From the NCBI GenBank assembly GCA_016294165.1, contig JAEDCM010000004.1, forward strand, positions 1 through 64,000: a DNA stretch of 64,000 bases. Reading direction: 5' to 3'. The notes under the pieces were generated by a model. It had not been told where the DNA came from. It searched no databases and was given only the letters and a program-made list of their open reading frames with translations. Positions 37,392 to 46,748 of this stretch are shown one piece after another. Origin of the DNA: Anaeroplasmataceae bacterium. Its GTDB lineage: Bacteria > Bacillota_I > Bacilli_A > Acholeplasmatales > JAEDCM01. Numbering within the stretch: position 1 is the stretch's first letter; the number at the start of each line of letters is the position of its first letter. Both the position numbers and the translations under genes were made by a program.

Positions 37392-37916
37392 TTCAAATTT
37401 TTCTTTATATTTCCATATTGCCTCTTCAATAATACGATAGGCATCTTCTCTTCCTAAAGTTTTATCAATATATGTATATTTTCCTTCAAGCATCTTATAT
37501 ACTTCAAAGAAATTCTTAACCTCATTAATATAGTGTGGTGGAAGATCATCTAAATTATGATAGCTGTTCCACATCATATCCTTTTCCGCAATTGCAATAA
37601 TTTTTTCATCAAGCTGACCATTATCAATCATAATCATAACTCCAATTGGATAACACTTAACTAATGTCATCGGTGCAATTGTTTCTTTACATAAAACTAG
37701 CACATCTAATGGGTCATTATCATCCGCATATGTTTTTGGAATAAAACCATAATTGGCTGGATACATAGTCGATGTTGATAAAACACGATCTAAAATAAGC
37801 ATTCCCGATTCCTTATCTAATTCATATTTACATTGAGATCCCTTAGGTATCTCAATACACGCCACAAACTCCCTTGGTGTAATGCGTTTTATATCAATAT
37901 CATGCCATGCATTCAT
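37386..37916 (-). CDS. ppa: Inorganic pyrophosphatase, family I
   Basis: 176 residues. Cytosolic enzyme that hydrolyses pyrophosphate with Mg2+. Seen: EIPKGSQCKYELDKESG, NYGFIPKTYADDNDPLDVLVL with the metal-binding aspartates, and the later KDMMWNSYHNLDDLP. The ATG at 37916 has GAGGTG 6 nt upstream; an earlier ATG at 37937 has no site. Confidence 0.95.
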   Translation of the reverse strand: MNAWHDIDIKRITPREFVACIEIPKGSQCKYELDKESGMLILDRVLSTSTMYPANYGFIPKTYADDNDPLDVLVLCKETIAPMTLVKCYPIGVMIMIDNGQLDEKIIAIAEKDMMWNSYHNLDDLPPHYINEVKNFFEVYKMLEGKYTYIDKTLGREDAYRIIEEAIWKYKEKFEK

Positions 37917-37974
37917 ATAGATCACCTCTTGATTCATTTTACCATAGAATGTATAATAAATCTATATAAAAAAT

Positions 37975-37994
37975 AAAAACGGTTGCCCGTTTTT
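37975..37994 (-). terminator. Terminator of the Thr-rich lipoprotein gene
   Basis: AAAAACGG-TTGC-CCGTTTTT hairpin overlapping the stop codon, with a T-rich minus-strand tail. Confidence 0.75.
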
Positions 37995-38193
37995 ATTGAT
38001 TCATAGCGCTATTTGTTCCGGTGGAATCAAATGAAGTATTAGTCGTTATAGTGCTTGTTTTTGTTGATGTGGTTGCAGGTCTTGTTACTGTAGTTGTTGT
38101 GGTTGTTGTAGTAACTTCTTTAGTACATCCAGCTAACTGAACAAACATACTTCCAGCTATTATTAGTGCACCAATTTTTATTTTTCTTATCAT
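37993..38193 (-). CDS. Small threonine-rich lipoprotein
   Basis: 66 residues from the ATG at 38193 (GAGGTG upstream). A basic N-terminus and hydrophobic helix end in the lipobox LAGC (about residue 24). The mature part is ~43 residues of low complexity, over one third Thr, with a run of eight Thr and no charged residue in its second half except one Asp. It resembles short mucin-like linkers, but no fold or function is suggested. Single-gene unit. Confidence 0.6.
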   Translation of the reverse strand: MIRKIKIGALIIAGSMFVQLAGCTKEVTTTTTTTTVTRPATTSTKTSTITTNTSFDSTGTNSAMNQ

Positions 38194-38284
38194 TTTTAAC
38201 ACCTCATTAATATTATTAATCAACAAAAAAATTATATACATAACATTTTAAAAAAGTATTAAAATAAAAAAAGGGAGGGTTTTT

Positions 38285-40093
38285 ATGGAATTAACACTTA
38301 GAGAATTGTTTAAGAAGATTTGGCACAAAAAAAGAAAAATCATCCTTTTTGAATTAATTATAATTGCTTTTGGATTAATTCTTCTATATCCTGCATTACA
38401 AAGATTATTCAATTTATCCATAGTTTTATCAAATTATCGCTTTATAACTGCAGAAAACTTTATAAGTTTTATCGTTAAACCGACAACAATTTTAATCTTA
38501 CTACTAATAATTATTGTTATTACTTTATACACCTTGATGGAGCTTTGCGGATTAGCAATTATTTTTGATGCTAGATATAATAATGATACAACACTTTTAA
38601 GATTATTAAAAACGACATTCATGTATGCAAGACGCTGCATTAAACCCAAAAACTTTTTAATATTTGTTTTTTTAATGATTAATATTCCTTTTTTCACTTT
38701 ATTATTAAGCGATATATCTATATCTAACTTTGATTTTCCTCAAGCCTTCTTTAAAACAATAGATGATTACACCTATATTAAAGTTATTTTTTATTGTATA
38801 ACATTTTTGCTCATCGTTGCTTCTATTTTTCTAATATTTATATATAACTTTTTTTCAATTGAAAAACAAGGTTTTAGAGATTCATGCAAAAATAGCATAA
38901 AGCTTGTTAAAGAACATAAATTAGAACTAATCAAGGTGTTTTCTATCACTAATATTGTTTTCTTTATTTCCATAATTATAATCTATTCGATGATTGCTAT
39001 AATCGTTGGTTTTGGATCAAAGCTATTCATAAGTGAAGATCAAGCATTATCAAGTTTTCTTTCAATTATGTTTGTTGTTACATATTTTTCTAAACTTTTT
39101 TTCAAAAGCTTGTTTATCGTCACAAATATTGCTTTAGCCACAATGTTTTTTAATAAATACTATCATTCAAACAAAAAATTGATTATTAAAAGACTAAAAA
39201 TAGAAAAGAAAAAAAACTATCATATATATCGTAGATCTCTTCTTGTTATTACAGTTATTATATTATTGATTAACACATTCTCCTTCTTCAGTAAAACGCA
39301 AGATAATGTTCGCAGAGCCATTGGATTGGGAGCACTAACTGAAGTCACTGCTCATCGTGGTGCATCAAGCCTTGCTCCAGAAAACACCTTACTTGCCATT
39401 GAATTAGCCATTGATGATGGTGTTGACTGCGTTGAGGTTGATGTTAGTCAAACCAAAGATGGCATCTTGGTTTTATGCCATGATACCAATTTAAAACGAT
39501 TGTGTAACATCGATGTCAACTTAAGTGAAATAACCTATGAGGAACTCTTAAATTATTATGTGTTAGATGAAAAATTCCCTCAAGCTAAACAAACAATACC
39601 AACCTTAAGGGATGCTTTAGAATTATGTGATGGAAAAATAAAAATCAATATTGAAATTAAGAATATTCTATATTATGATCAATTTTTTGATGAATTTTAT
39701 GAAATAATTCATGAATATAATCTTGATGGAGAATGTTATGTAACTTCATTTAATCATTTATATTTAAAAAAAATAAAAGAAATGGATAAGAATATTAGAA
39801 CCGGCCTAACGGTCTTCTATTCATATGGAGCATATTATAAAATAAGCTATGTTGATTTTATCAGTATCAATTATCTAGCTTTAAATAAATCAATTGTCAA
39901 ATTAATTCATAGCTATGGTAAAGAAGTTCATACTTGGACTCCAAATACATCAAATAGTATGATTTATTGCTTATCGTATGGTGTAGATAATATTATTACC
40001 GATGAATACCATCTTGCAACTGAAATTATTTACAATGAAAAAAGTAGTTTCTTAATGAAAAAAATTACTCAATTGATATTCTCAAATAAATAA
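38285..40093 (+). CDS. Membrane-anchored glycerophosphodiester phosphodiesterase
   Basis: 602 residues. The N-terminal ~340 residues contain about seven transmembrane helices (GPDPase membrane domain). The C-terminal catalytic domain (about 355-590) has the GlpQ signature HRGASSLAPENT, the metal ligands in CVEVDVSQTKDG and the second histidine in LCHDTNLKR. It hydrolyses glycerophosphodiesters, possibly lipid- or teichoic-acid-derived, on one face of the membrane. GGGAGG lies 6 nt before the ATG. Single gene with its own terminator. Confidence 0.88.
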   Translation: MELTLRELFKKIWHKKRKIILFELIIIAFGLILLYPALQRLFNLSIVLSNYRFITAENFISFIVKPTTILILLLIIIVITLYTLMELCGLAIIFDARYNNDTTLLRLLKTTFMYARRCIKPKNFLIFVFLMINIPFFTLLLSDISISNFDFPQAFFKTIDDYTYIKVIFYCITFLLIVASIFLIFIYNFFSIEKQGFRDSCKNSIKLVKEHKLELIKVFSITNIVFFISIIIIYSMIAIIVGFGSKLFISEDQALSSFLSIMFVVTYFSKLFFKSLFIVTNIALATMFFNKYYHSNKKLIIKRLKIEKKKNYHIYRRSLLVITVIILLINTFSFFSKTQDNVRRAIGLGALTEVTAHRGASSLAPENTLLAIELAIDDGVDCVEVDVSQTKDGILVLCHDTNLKRLCNIDVNLSEITYEELLNYYVLDEKFPQAKQTIPTLRDALELCDGKIKINIEIKNILYYDQFFDEFYEIIHEYNLDGECYVTSFNHLYLKKIKEMDKNIRTGLTVFYSYGAYYKISYVDFISINYLALNKSIVKLIHSYGKEVHTWTPNTSNSMIYCLSYGVDNIITDEYHLATEIIYNEKSSFLMKKITQLIFSNK

Positions 40094-40117
40094 TGCCATA
40101 GAAAAATCTATGGCATT
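40092..40117. terminator. Bidirectional terminator
   Basis: An 11-bp stem AATGCCATAGA / TCTATGGCATT with a 4-nt loop, between convergent genes. Confidence 0.85.
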
Positions 40118-40120
40118 ATT

Positions 40121-40717
40121 TTATTTTATACTATTTACAAGTTCAACAGTTTTTTTGATTTCATCATTAAATCCTTTTTCCAAAAATGAATTTAGTGGCG
40201 AAATTGTCTTTTTACAATCAAGAGTAATATAAACATTATTATCAACTACTTTATAATCTTTTTCCAAACACTCTGGTAATTCATTATAAGAAATTTTAAT
40301 AAATCGCTTAACCTTTAAAGTTTCGTTTAAGGCGTTATTATAAAACACATCATAAAACACACATTTAAAACTATCATTTTCAAAATTGATTGAATTTCCA
40401 ATTTCCAATGTGCCAAGAGGTTTGAATTCAAATAAATCAATCGCTTCTAAAGCAGTTGTTGAACTGCACCTCAGATTTGTATTTTTAAGTTCATTATTTA
40501 AATATTTTTCTTCAATCTCTAAAATATCCTTATCCTTAACGGTACTAGCAAATATAGCAATAAAGACACATATTATTACTGGTATAGCGATTGTACTTAA
40601 TTTGAAGCTTTTAATATATTTCGATAGACCAAATCCCAAAATAATAAGACATAGTCCATAAGAAATAATTTCTTTTAAATACTTACGAATTTTAAGTTTT
40701 AAAAACTCAATGTTCAT
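40121..40717 (-). CDS. Two-TM membrane protein, unknown function
   Basis: 198 residues. Two adjacent transmembrane helices (about 16-33 and 39-58) and a ~140-residue soluble C-terminal domain, probably beta-rich. No family recognised; the N-terminal hairpin plus soluble domain loosely resembles DUF3137-type proteins. GGAAGG precedes the ATG. It lies 14 nt downstream of the oligoendopeptidase gene and is probably co-transcribed. Confidence 0.5.
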   Translation of the reverse strand: MNIEFLKLKIRKYLKEIISYGLCLIILGFGLSKYIKSFKLSTIAIPVIICVFIAIFASTVKDKDILEIEEKYLNNELKNTNLRCSSTTALEAIDLFEFKPLGTLEIGNSINFENDSFKCVFYDVFYNNALNETLKVKRFIKISYNELPECLEKDYKVVDNNVYITLDCKKTISPLNSFLEKGFNDEIKKTVELVNSIK

Positions 40718-40730
40718 ATTATCCTTCCTT

Positions 40731-42395
40731 TTATGCTTTTAATTCTTCAAGTCTTGTAATTACATATTTAACAAATTCTCTTATCGTATCTTCAAAGAAT
40801 GGGTTTTTAATCTTAGCTAGAGCTAATAATTCGAAATATCCCTTTCTTCCACCTGTTTCACAAAGTCTTAAATAATCCTTAATTACATCCGGTTTTTTAG
40901 TAAGTAAAACTGAACAAACATCAGCTAATGCAAAATTTAATGAGTATAGTGGCTTTGTAAAAATGTATCTATTTGTTAAATAAGCACATCCTTGATTAAA
41001 GAAGTCCTGGTCATAAACACGCCAAGGAAGATATTTCTTTTCCATTTCTTTCCATAAAGCATTCTTCTCATCAAAGCTTAATTCTTTAGAATAAATATTT
41101 TCCTCAAATTCATCAATTGCACAATAATATGGAATATCAAATAAGAAACGGCATAGATGTGAATATGCTAATTTATTCTTATCCTCAGAAATCTTATCTA
41201 AAACATTAAACATTAATAATTCTAAAGTTTTAGCGTGTATTTCTTTAATCTCACCAGTTGATATATATGCTTCACTTGATTCATCCTTACGTGAAGACAT
41301 ATAATATGATAGTCCATGCCCAACCTCATGAGCCAATGAAAAAACATCATAAATTGATCCCTTTAAATTTGTGATTAAAAATGGCGCTTTATATTGATCA
41401 AGAATATAATGACAACTTCCTTCAATCTTATGAGGCATCGTTTTTAAATCATATAATTCATATTCCTTTAAATAATCAATATATTCCTTAGATTGTGGTG
41501 ATAAAGAAGCAACATAATCAAAAACTATATTAATTAATTGATCAGTATCAACCTTCGATTTTGGCTTTTGTTTAAAATAAGCGAATTCATCATAATTTTT
41601 AAAATTATCAACACTTAATCTTAAAGCTTGCTCACGACAAATAATATCACATGCCGGAACAATATTTTTAACCACAAATTCTCTAAACATACGAGCTTCA
41701 TCAGGTGTATAATCAAATCTACCATTCATTTCATAAATACAAGATAGCGCATCCTTATGTCCGGCTTTTTTTGCGATTTGCTTTCTAATTTTAACAATTT
41801 CATCATAAATATCATGCAATTCATGTGCAATTTTTTCATAAACAGAGGCATAAATTTTTGTTGCACTAAATCTTGTAATTCGGCTATCATCGTGGAAAAA
41901 TTTACGTAAGCCTGAAAGATTTGAATCTTGCTTATTGATTTTTATTGATGGACCTGCAAGTAAGTTATTATACATCTCAATCAAAATTTGTTCCTTTGAT
42001 TTTAACTGATAAATAGTGTTATCCTGATATTTTTTATTAATAGCCATTTTTTCTAATAAATAATCCCCATATTCTTCCGCAAATTGATCTTTAAAAGGCG
42101 ATTTCAATATGGCTTCGGCAGCTTTTTGCCCAACTCCTGCTAAATCCTTGATGCCATTGGCAATCATTTTTACTTCATGATCAAAATAATCATTTGACTT
42201 GTCGATAGTTGTTTTGATTTTAGCAATTGTCATCATTGTTTTAGCATTCATTAAGACTTCATTTTCTAACATATTAGTTGCTCTTGCATCCTCATATGTT
42301 TTGGCCTTGTTAAATTCTTTAATTTTTTGTAATGTTTCTTTTTTGGCTAAATCAATGTCAGGTCTAACATATTCTATTTCATTAAACTTTTTCAT
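40731..42395 (-). CDS. pepF: M3-family oligoendopeptidase F
   Basis: 554 residues. Zinc metallopeptidase with the thimet signature SLAHEVGHGLSYYMSS (about 345-360; HEVGH provides two zinc ligands and the catalytic Glu) and a downstream Glu in EIKEIHAKTLELL as third ligand. It cleaves oligopeptides of about 7-20 residues in the cytosol. The ATG at 42395 is chosen (GGGTGAT upstream) over one at 42416. Confidence 0.92.
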   Translation of the reverse strand: MKKFNEIEYVRPDIDLAKKETLQKIKEFNKAKTYEDARATNMLENEVLMNAKTMMTIAKIKTTIDKSNDYFDHEVKMIANGIKDLAGVGQKAAEAILKSPFKDQFAEEYGDYLLEKMAINKKYQDNTIYQLKSKEQILIEMYNNLLAGPSIKINKQDSNLSGLRKFFHDDSRITRFSATKIYASVYEKIAHELHDIYDEIVKIRKQIAKKAGHKDALSCIYEMNGRFDYTPDEARMFREFVVKNIVPACDIICREQALRLSVDNFKNYDEFAYFKQKPKSKVDTDQLINIVFDYVASLSPQSKEYIDYLKEYELYDLKTMPHKIEGSCHYILDQYKAPFLITNLKGSIYDVFSLAHEVGHGLSYYMSSRKDESSEAYISTGEIKEIHAKTLELLMFNVLDKISEDKNKLAYSHLCRFLFDIPYYCAIDEFEENIYSKELSFDEKNALWKEMEKKYLPWRVYDQDFFNQGCAYLTNRYIFTKPLYSLNFALADVCSVLLTKKPDVIKDYLRLCETGGRKGYFELLALAKIKNPFFEDTIREFVKYVITRLEELKA

Positions 42396-42443
42396 CAAAT
42401 CACCCCACTGCACCACTTATTATAACATAATACAACAATAATT

Positions 42444-43463
42444 TCAAATAGTTCTTTGGCGCTTGAAAAGTAATATTATAGTAAATAATACTAAAGCTAC
42501 AAACGAAATAATCAAATAATACCAAACAAAGTTAACCTCTTCATCTAAAGTATGATAAATAATGTTAGAGAATTCAATCACAAAAATGATTATAGGAGCT
42601 AATAATGAATCAGATTCTACCTTAAATAATCTTTTAAATTCTTCATTTAAAATATATACGATTGCTATTATTCTTGTGCTAGTAGAAAAAAAATAAACAA
42701 TGATTGATAAACTTTCAATTCTCGTAATATAATTATCCAAATCAATGAGTGATATAGATGAATACAATGGATAAATAACCTCTTGTGTCATATTTAAACC
42801 TATCACTGAAATCAATCTAATTGCTATAAATGTAATTAATACAAATGATAAAAAACCGCCTAAATAGTATATTTTCTGGTTATCCTTTACATTTAAAAAA
42901 ATATTGTGCAAAACAAAAATATCTAAAAATGTATGCAACAAGTAATAGAGAACTCCATTAAGAACTCCATTAATATCTCTTGGAATAATTGGTAAAACGT
43001 TATAAATGTTAACTTTATCAATAGATAGACCTGTAATAATTAAAATAAAAAACATAATTAAAACAAAGGATGTTTGAGAATATCTCGCCAATGATTCCAT
43101 ACCATTTTTTAATACTAAATAAAAAATAATAAAACCAAATAAATAGATTAGTCTTTTATTTGTTCTAACAAAAATCATTTGAACAATAAAATAAGTATAA
43201 TTAAAAACCTCCTTTGAAGCCACATAGACCATGAAAAACAATAAAAAAATTCGAAAAATATGCTGGATATATTTATTATCAAAGATACTAAATATGTTTT
43301 GTTTACTCTTTAGAAGCCTTGAATAAACAAATAACATCGGTAAGGAAAATAAATACGCAACTAAAAGTGAAAAAATAGTGTATTTATTGATGCTTCCTAA
43401 ATAAAAAACAATACTTCCTAAAGTATAAACTATATATAAACATAAACCTTGTCTAAAACTCAT
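42444..43463 (-). CDS. Spore germination permease, GerAB-type B subunit
   Basis: 339 residues, with about ten transmembrane helices throughout and an APC-superfamily look, as expected of GerB subunits that bind the germinant. Its ATG overlaps the TGA of the small D-type gene (ATGA). With the A and C subunits upstream it completes a GerA-type nutrient receptor of the spore inner membrane. The germinant cannot be predicted. The gene is last in the operon. Confidence 0.85.
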   Translation of the reverse strand: MSFRQGLCLYIVYTLGSIVFYLGSINKYTIFSLLVAYLFSLPMLFVYSRLLKSKQNIFSIFDNKYIQHIFRIFLLFFMVYVASKEVFNYTYFIVQMIFVRTNKRLIYLFGFIIFYLVLKNGMESLARYSQTSFVLIMFFILIITGLSIDKVNIYNVLPIIPRDINGVLNGVLYYLLHTFLDIFVLHNIFLNVKDNQKIYYLGGFLSFVLITFIAIRLISVIGLNMTQEVIYPLYSSISLIDLDNYITRIESLSIIVYFFSTSTRIIAIVYILNEEFKRLFKVESDSLLAPIIIFVIEFSNIIYHTLDEEVNFVWYYLIISFVALVLFTIILLFKRQRTI

Positions 43464-43627
43464 AAATCACCTAAAATATATTTTGCAATTGATTCAAAAT
43501 GATCAGAAAACATAATCATAAAAATATTACAAATCATCAGTATATAATAAAATAGCTTTTCCTTTTTTAACTTCTTATAATCATTTAAAACAAATAAAAA
43601 AATAATACACAAAAGAAAAAATTTCAT
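43460..43627 (-). CDS. Small two-TM protein, candidate germinant-receptor D subunit
   Basis: 55 residues, ATG at 43627 with AAGGAGC 6 nt upstream and TGA overlapping the start of the GerB-type gene. Two short hydrophobic helices (about 2-14 and 26-40) are separated by a basic loop (DYKKLKKEK). D subunits of germinant receptors in Bacillus are small two-helix proteins encoded within or next to ger operons; size, topology and position fit. There is no sequence signature, so the call rests on context. Confidence 0.65.
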   Translation of the reverse strand: MKFFLLCIIFLFVLNDYKKLKKEKLFYYILMICNIFMIMFSDHFESIAKYILGDL

Positions 43628-43629
43628 TT

Positions 43630-44583
43630 TCAAGCTCCTTTTTTTATCAGAACATCTAATTTAATTTTTATTTCATAATTTCTATTTAATTCTAAGTTTT
43701 TTCTATAACATAATAAATTTAAATAAAACGGGTCATAATTCTTTTTTCTAATTTTTAATTCATTTTTTAATAAATAATCCAAAAAAACTTCCTTTATTAT
43801 TTCCTCTTCTAAAACTGTTGTATTAGAATTAATACAAGCATCAATTTTAAAGGATGCTTTGTTTTTTTCTAATTTTAATTTTGAGGATATGTTTATAATA
43901 TAAAAGTCATATCCTCCTAAATTAAAATTCCCTTTAGATAATTTATTATTCAAAATCTTGATTGTATTGATTTCATCTTTTTCATAGAATTCTTTAATCT
44001 CAAAGTCATTTAATAAAACACCGCCGTCAAATTTTAATGCCTCGTCATAATAACAAACCGGTAATAAAACTGAAACATCATCATACAACAAATAATCATA
44101 ACATTCATATAATTCTAAATAGTTAACAACATTTATACAATGCTTATTATTTTTAAGCATTTCTAATATATACTTTGATGAATCATTTTCTTTTAATATT
44201 TCTTCAATTGGACTTAAAGCAATTACTGGAATGATACTTAACCTAAAATCATTATCATGTACTAAATATTTAAAAACATTTAAGATATCCTCTCTTTTTA
44301 AACCTTGATCTAATAAAATAATTCCACAATGGCTATATAAAGGTATCTCCTTCATAAGGTAATTAACATTAAAAAAGGCCTCATTAATACTTTTCCCTTT
44401 GCTTTGATAAAACTCACTATTTATGTTTGTAGAGCTTCCTTTGGATTTTAAAACCTCAATATGTAAATTATATTCTTCATTTTTATATTCAAGACCAACG
44501 CCTGAAATAATTGCATAATCTTCAATCTCCCTTATTCTACATCCTGATAAAAATAGTAATAAAAAAATCGCTAACTTAATCAT
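43630..44583 (-). CDS. Ger(x)C-family germinant receptor lipoprotein (C subunit)
   Basis: 317 residues. The lipoprotein signal has lipobox LSGC (about residue 15), followed by the family's opening REIEDYAIISGVGLEYKNEEY. Domain boundaries fit GerBC/GerKC, whose three domains sit on the outer face of the spore inner membrane. It is shorter than most (about 370). The ATG overlaps the TGA of the A-subunit gene, and the D-type gene starts 2 nt past its stop. Confidence 0.88.
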   Translation of the reverse strand: MIKLAIFLLLFLSGCRIREIEDYAIISGVGLEYKNEEYNLHIEVLKSKGSSTNINSEFYQSKGKSINEAFFNVNYLMKEIPLYSHCGIILLDQGLKREDILNVFKYLVHDNDFRLSIIPVIALSPIEEILKENDSSKYILEMLKNNKHCINVVNYLELYECYDYLLYDDVSVLLPVCYYDEALKFDGGVLLNDFEIKEFYEKDEINTIKILNNKLSKGNFNLGGYDFYIINISSKLKLEKNKASFKIDACINSNTTVLEEEIIKEVFLDYLLKNELKIRKKNYDPFYLNLLCYRKNLELNRNYEIKIKLDVLIKKGA

Positions 44584-45863
44584 TTTTTCTCCTTTGGAAC
44601 CCTTAAATATGTATTCTTTATTTTGTTTAAATTAAAAGAAAACATATTCGTAAAATAATTATGTCCTAAACTCTTTAAATCATTTAAATGAATAAACAAT
44701 AAAGACATTCCGACAATGAACCCTTGTACTCCTAAAATGCTTGAAAGAATTAAGATTAATAATCTAAACATTATTATTGCCCCATTCATTTTGTTAGATA
44801 CTAATGAGGTGATTGAAGAAATAGCTACTATTATTACCACGCTTGTTGAAACTATTCTAGCATCTACTGCTGCCTGACCAATGATTATTGCTCCGACAAC
44901 TGAAAGGGCTGAACCTAAAGATGAAGGAATTCTATTTCCGCCTTCTCTTAAAATTTCAAAAAAAAACAATAATAATGCACATTCAATAATCGATGGAAAG
45001 GGAACTCCTTCTCTTGATGATTGAATCGATATCGCTAGTTTAGTTGGAATCAACTCATGGTGGTAACATAAAAGCATTATGTAAAACCCCGGCAATAGAA
45101 TACTAATATAAAAACAAGCAATCCGAATAATTCGATTAATTGATGAAAAAGCATAATTAAAATAAAAATCATTGGGAACCTCAAAATTTTCATTAAAGGT
45201 ATATGGTAAATATAAAGCAATCGGGCTCCCATCTAATATTAAAATTATTTTATTTTCTTTTAATTTTCGAATTGCAACATCCGGCCTTTCAGTATTCCCA
45301 ATTGTTTGAAAAAAAGTATACTTATTATCCTTTAATGATTCTCTGAGGCTTTCTATACTAATGATTTCACTAATGCTTTCTAAACGTCCTTTTAATTCCT
45401 TCAAATCATTAGTATTAATAGTATCTAAGTAGATTAAGGAATAATATTTATTTTCTATCTTATTAAATTCAATATTTAATCTTTGTCTCATCATTCTTCT
45501 AATTAGGGTAACATTATTTAAAAAGCTCTCATTGAAACCCTCATGAGGACCACCAGAAACCTTTTCATCATCAGGTTCTTCAATCGAGCGATAGAGCGAA
45601 ATTCTTGTGTCTACCTCTAAATAATAATCATCTTTTACAATGATAGTATTACCATTTAATAGAGATATGATAGCCTCATCTTCCTTTACCACCTTTTTAT
45701 AATCAGCGGTTAAAATCTTATTTTTCTTTAAAATCAACTCACCAATCTTATCAGGATCAGATAATCCATTAATATAACAATAGTAGTAATCATCATTTTG
45801 CTTTATACAAAATGTTTGATCGTTATAAAACCACTCCTGCAATACTTTTATTAAATCATTCAT
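44580..45863 (-). CDS. GerAA-type spore germination protein (A subunit)
   Basis: 427 residues. An N-terminal soluble domain (about 1-220; family motif GGPHEGFNESFLNNVTLIRRM) is followed by about four to five transmembrane helices (about 230-410) with SIQSSREGVPFPSIIECALLLFF conserved. The A subunit drives oligomerisation and ion release in GerA-type receptors. The ATG at 45863 has GGTGAT upstream; earlier in-frame start codons lie in the terminator of the preceding gene. First gene of the A-C-D-B operon. Confidence 0.9.
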   Translation of the reverse strand: MNDLIKVLQEWFYNDQTFCIKQNDDYYYCYINGLSDPDKIGELILKKNKILTADYKKVVKEDEAIISLLNGNTIIVKDDYYLEVDTRISLYRSIEEPDDEKVSGGPHEGFNESFLNNVTLIRRMMRQRLNIEFNKIENKYYSLIYLDTINTNDLKELKGRLESISEIISIESLRESLKDNKYTFFQTIGNTERPDVAIRKLKENKIILILDGSPIALYLPYTFNENFEVPNDFYFNYAFSSINRIIRIACFYISILLPGFYIMLLCYHHELIPTKLAISIQSSREGVPFPSIIECALLLFFFEILREGGNRIPSSLGSALSVVGAIIIGQAAVDARIVSTSVVIIVAISSITSLVSNKMNGAIIMFRLLILILSSILGVQGFIVGMSLLFIHLNDLKSLGHNYFTNMFSFNLNKIKNTYLRVPKEKK

Positions 45864-45900
45864 TGTATCACCATTTTTATTATTCAATAAAAAATGGTAA

Positions 45901-45929
45901 ATTATACAAAAAAGTAGTTGCAAATGCAA
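45901..45929 (-). promoter_or_regulatory. Candidate ger operon promoter embedded in a terminator
   Basis: Minus strand TTGCAT (45924-45929), 17-bp spacer, TATAAT (45901-45906). The -35 is in the hairpin loop and arm of the preceding terminator. Spore germination operons usually use SigG; I see no good SigG match, so this assignment is tentative. Confidence 0.4.
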
Positions 45930-45935
45930 CTACTT
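45912..45935 (-). terminator. Terminator of the acetyltransferase gene
   Basis: A 10-bp stem AAGTAGTTGC / GCAACTACTT with a 4-nt loop and T-run. It includes the TAG stop codon. Confidence 0.8.
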
Positions 45936-46412
45936 TACATAATCATAAGCTATTCTTGGGCTATTGTTTCTAACGTAAACAATACCACATTTTTTAAATC
46001 CATTCTTTTTAATTAAAGTATTCATCTTTTCATTATCTGCATGTGTATCAATTCGCAAGTAATCAATTCTATCACGGCAATACATAAAGCATGCTTTAAA
46101 AATATCGCGATATTCTCTTGATGAAGCTACACGATGAATAACTCCGTATTTTTTGGCTTTTCTCCATTTACCTTCAATATATGAGTAATCATCATCAGGT
46201 TCAGTAGAAAAGTAAAAAACACCAACGATTTTATCTACCATACAAATCTTATATAAATTTTTAGAAGTGATATCGCGATAAACATCATCATATGATGGAT
46301 AACCATCTTCCCATTGAAAATTATTCTTTTCGTGCATATATTCACGAGCAATATCATATACCTTTAAAATACGATCGATATCACTTATATTAGCTTGATA
46401 AATTCTATACAT
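45930..46412 (-). CDS. GNAT-family N-acetyltransferase
   Basis: 160 residues. GNAT layout: N-terminal beta strand and helices (YRIYQANISDIDRILKVY), VVD-KIVGVFYFS strand, then the acetyl-CoA region VIHRVASSREYRDIFKACF and the late RIDTHADNEKMNTLIKKNGF motif. Substrate unknown. The ATG at 46412 follows GGAGG. Transcribed together with or after the small gene at 46455, though a terminator-like hairpin lies between. Confidence 0.85.
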   Translation of the reverse strand: MYRIYQANISDIDRILKVYDIAREYMHEKNNFQWEDGYPSYDDVYRDITSKNLYKICMVDKIVGVFYFSTEPDDDYSYIEGKWRKAKKYGVIHRVASSREYRDIFKACFMYCRDRIDYLRIDTHADNEKMNTLIKKNGFKKCGIVYVRNNSPRIAYDYVK

Positions 46413-46430
46413 AAAAACCTCCATAAAAAA

Positions 46431-46448
46431 GAGCGTTATATAACGCTC
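46431..46448 (-). terminator. Terminator after the 73-residue protein gene
   Basis: Perfect stem GAGCGTTA-TA-TAACGCTC followed by six T on the minus strand. It lies only about 19 nt before the acetyltransferase start, so partial read-through is possible. Confidence 0.75.
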
Positions 46449-46454
46449 AATTAA

Positions 46455-46676
46455 TTAACCTGCAAAAAAGGTATTTAAATCAATCAATGCGAAATGGTCC
46501 TTATCATAATTATGAAATTTTACACCTTTTGCATTTTTGATTTTTTTCATTAATTTTTTGTTTTCCTTAGTGATAAGAATATCTAAATATTCATCGACTA
46601 AAGTATACTTACTAACATTAAATTCAGAAAGCAATTTCAAAAAACGAATATCTGCAGTGTAATCTACTGTAGTCAT
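46455..46676 (-). CDS. Small soluble protein, unknown function
   Basis: 73 residues, mixed charge, no membrane segment or cysteine. Residues 8-45 look helical, and the rest could form a short beta unit (KGVKFHNYDKDHFALIDLNTFF). No family recognised. A GGGGG-rich ribosome binding site and a near-consensus promoter precede it, so good expression is expected. Confidence 0.55.
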   Translation of the reverse strand: MTTVDYTADIRFLKLLSEFNVSKYTLVDEYLDILITKENKKLMKKIKNAKGVKFHNYDKDHFALIDLNTFFAG

Positions 46677-46748
46677 ACTAATTATCCCCCTTTATAATTT
46701 AATAGAATCCCCATGAGCCAAACTAAATAATGATCTTTTTCTAATTAA

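Noticed and set aside
38035..38120. Tandem DNA repeat or CRISPR-like tract
   Set aside because: It is the low-complexity coding sequence for a poly-Thr lipoprotein; there are no spacers or regular repeat units.
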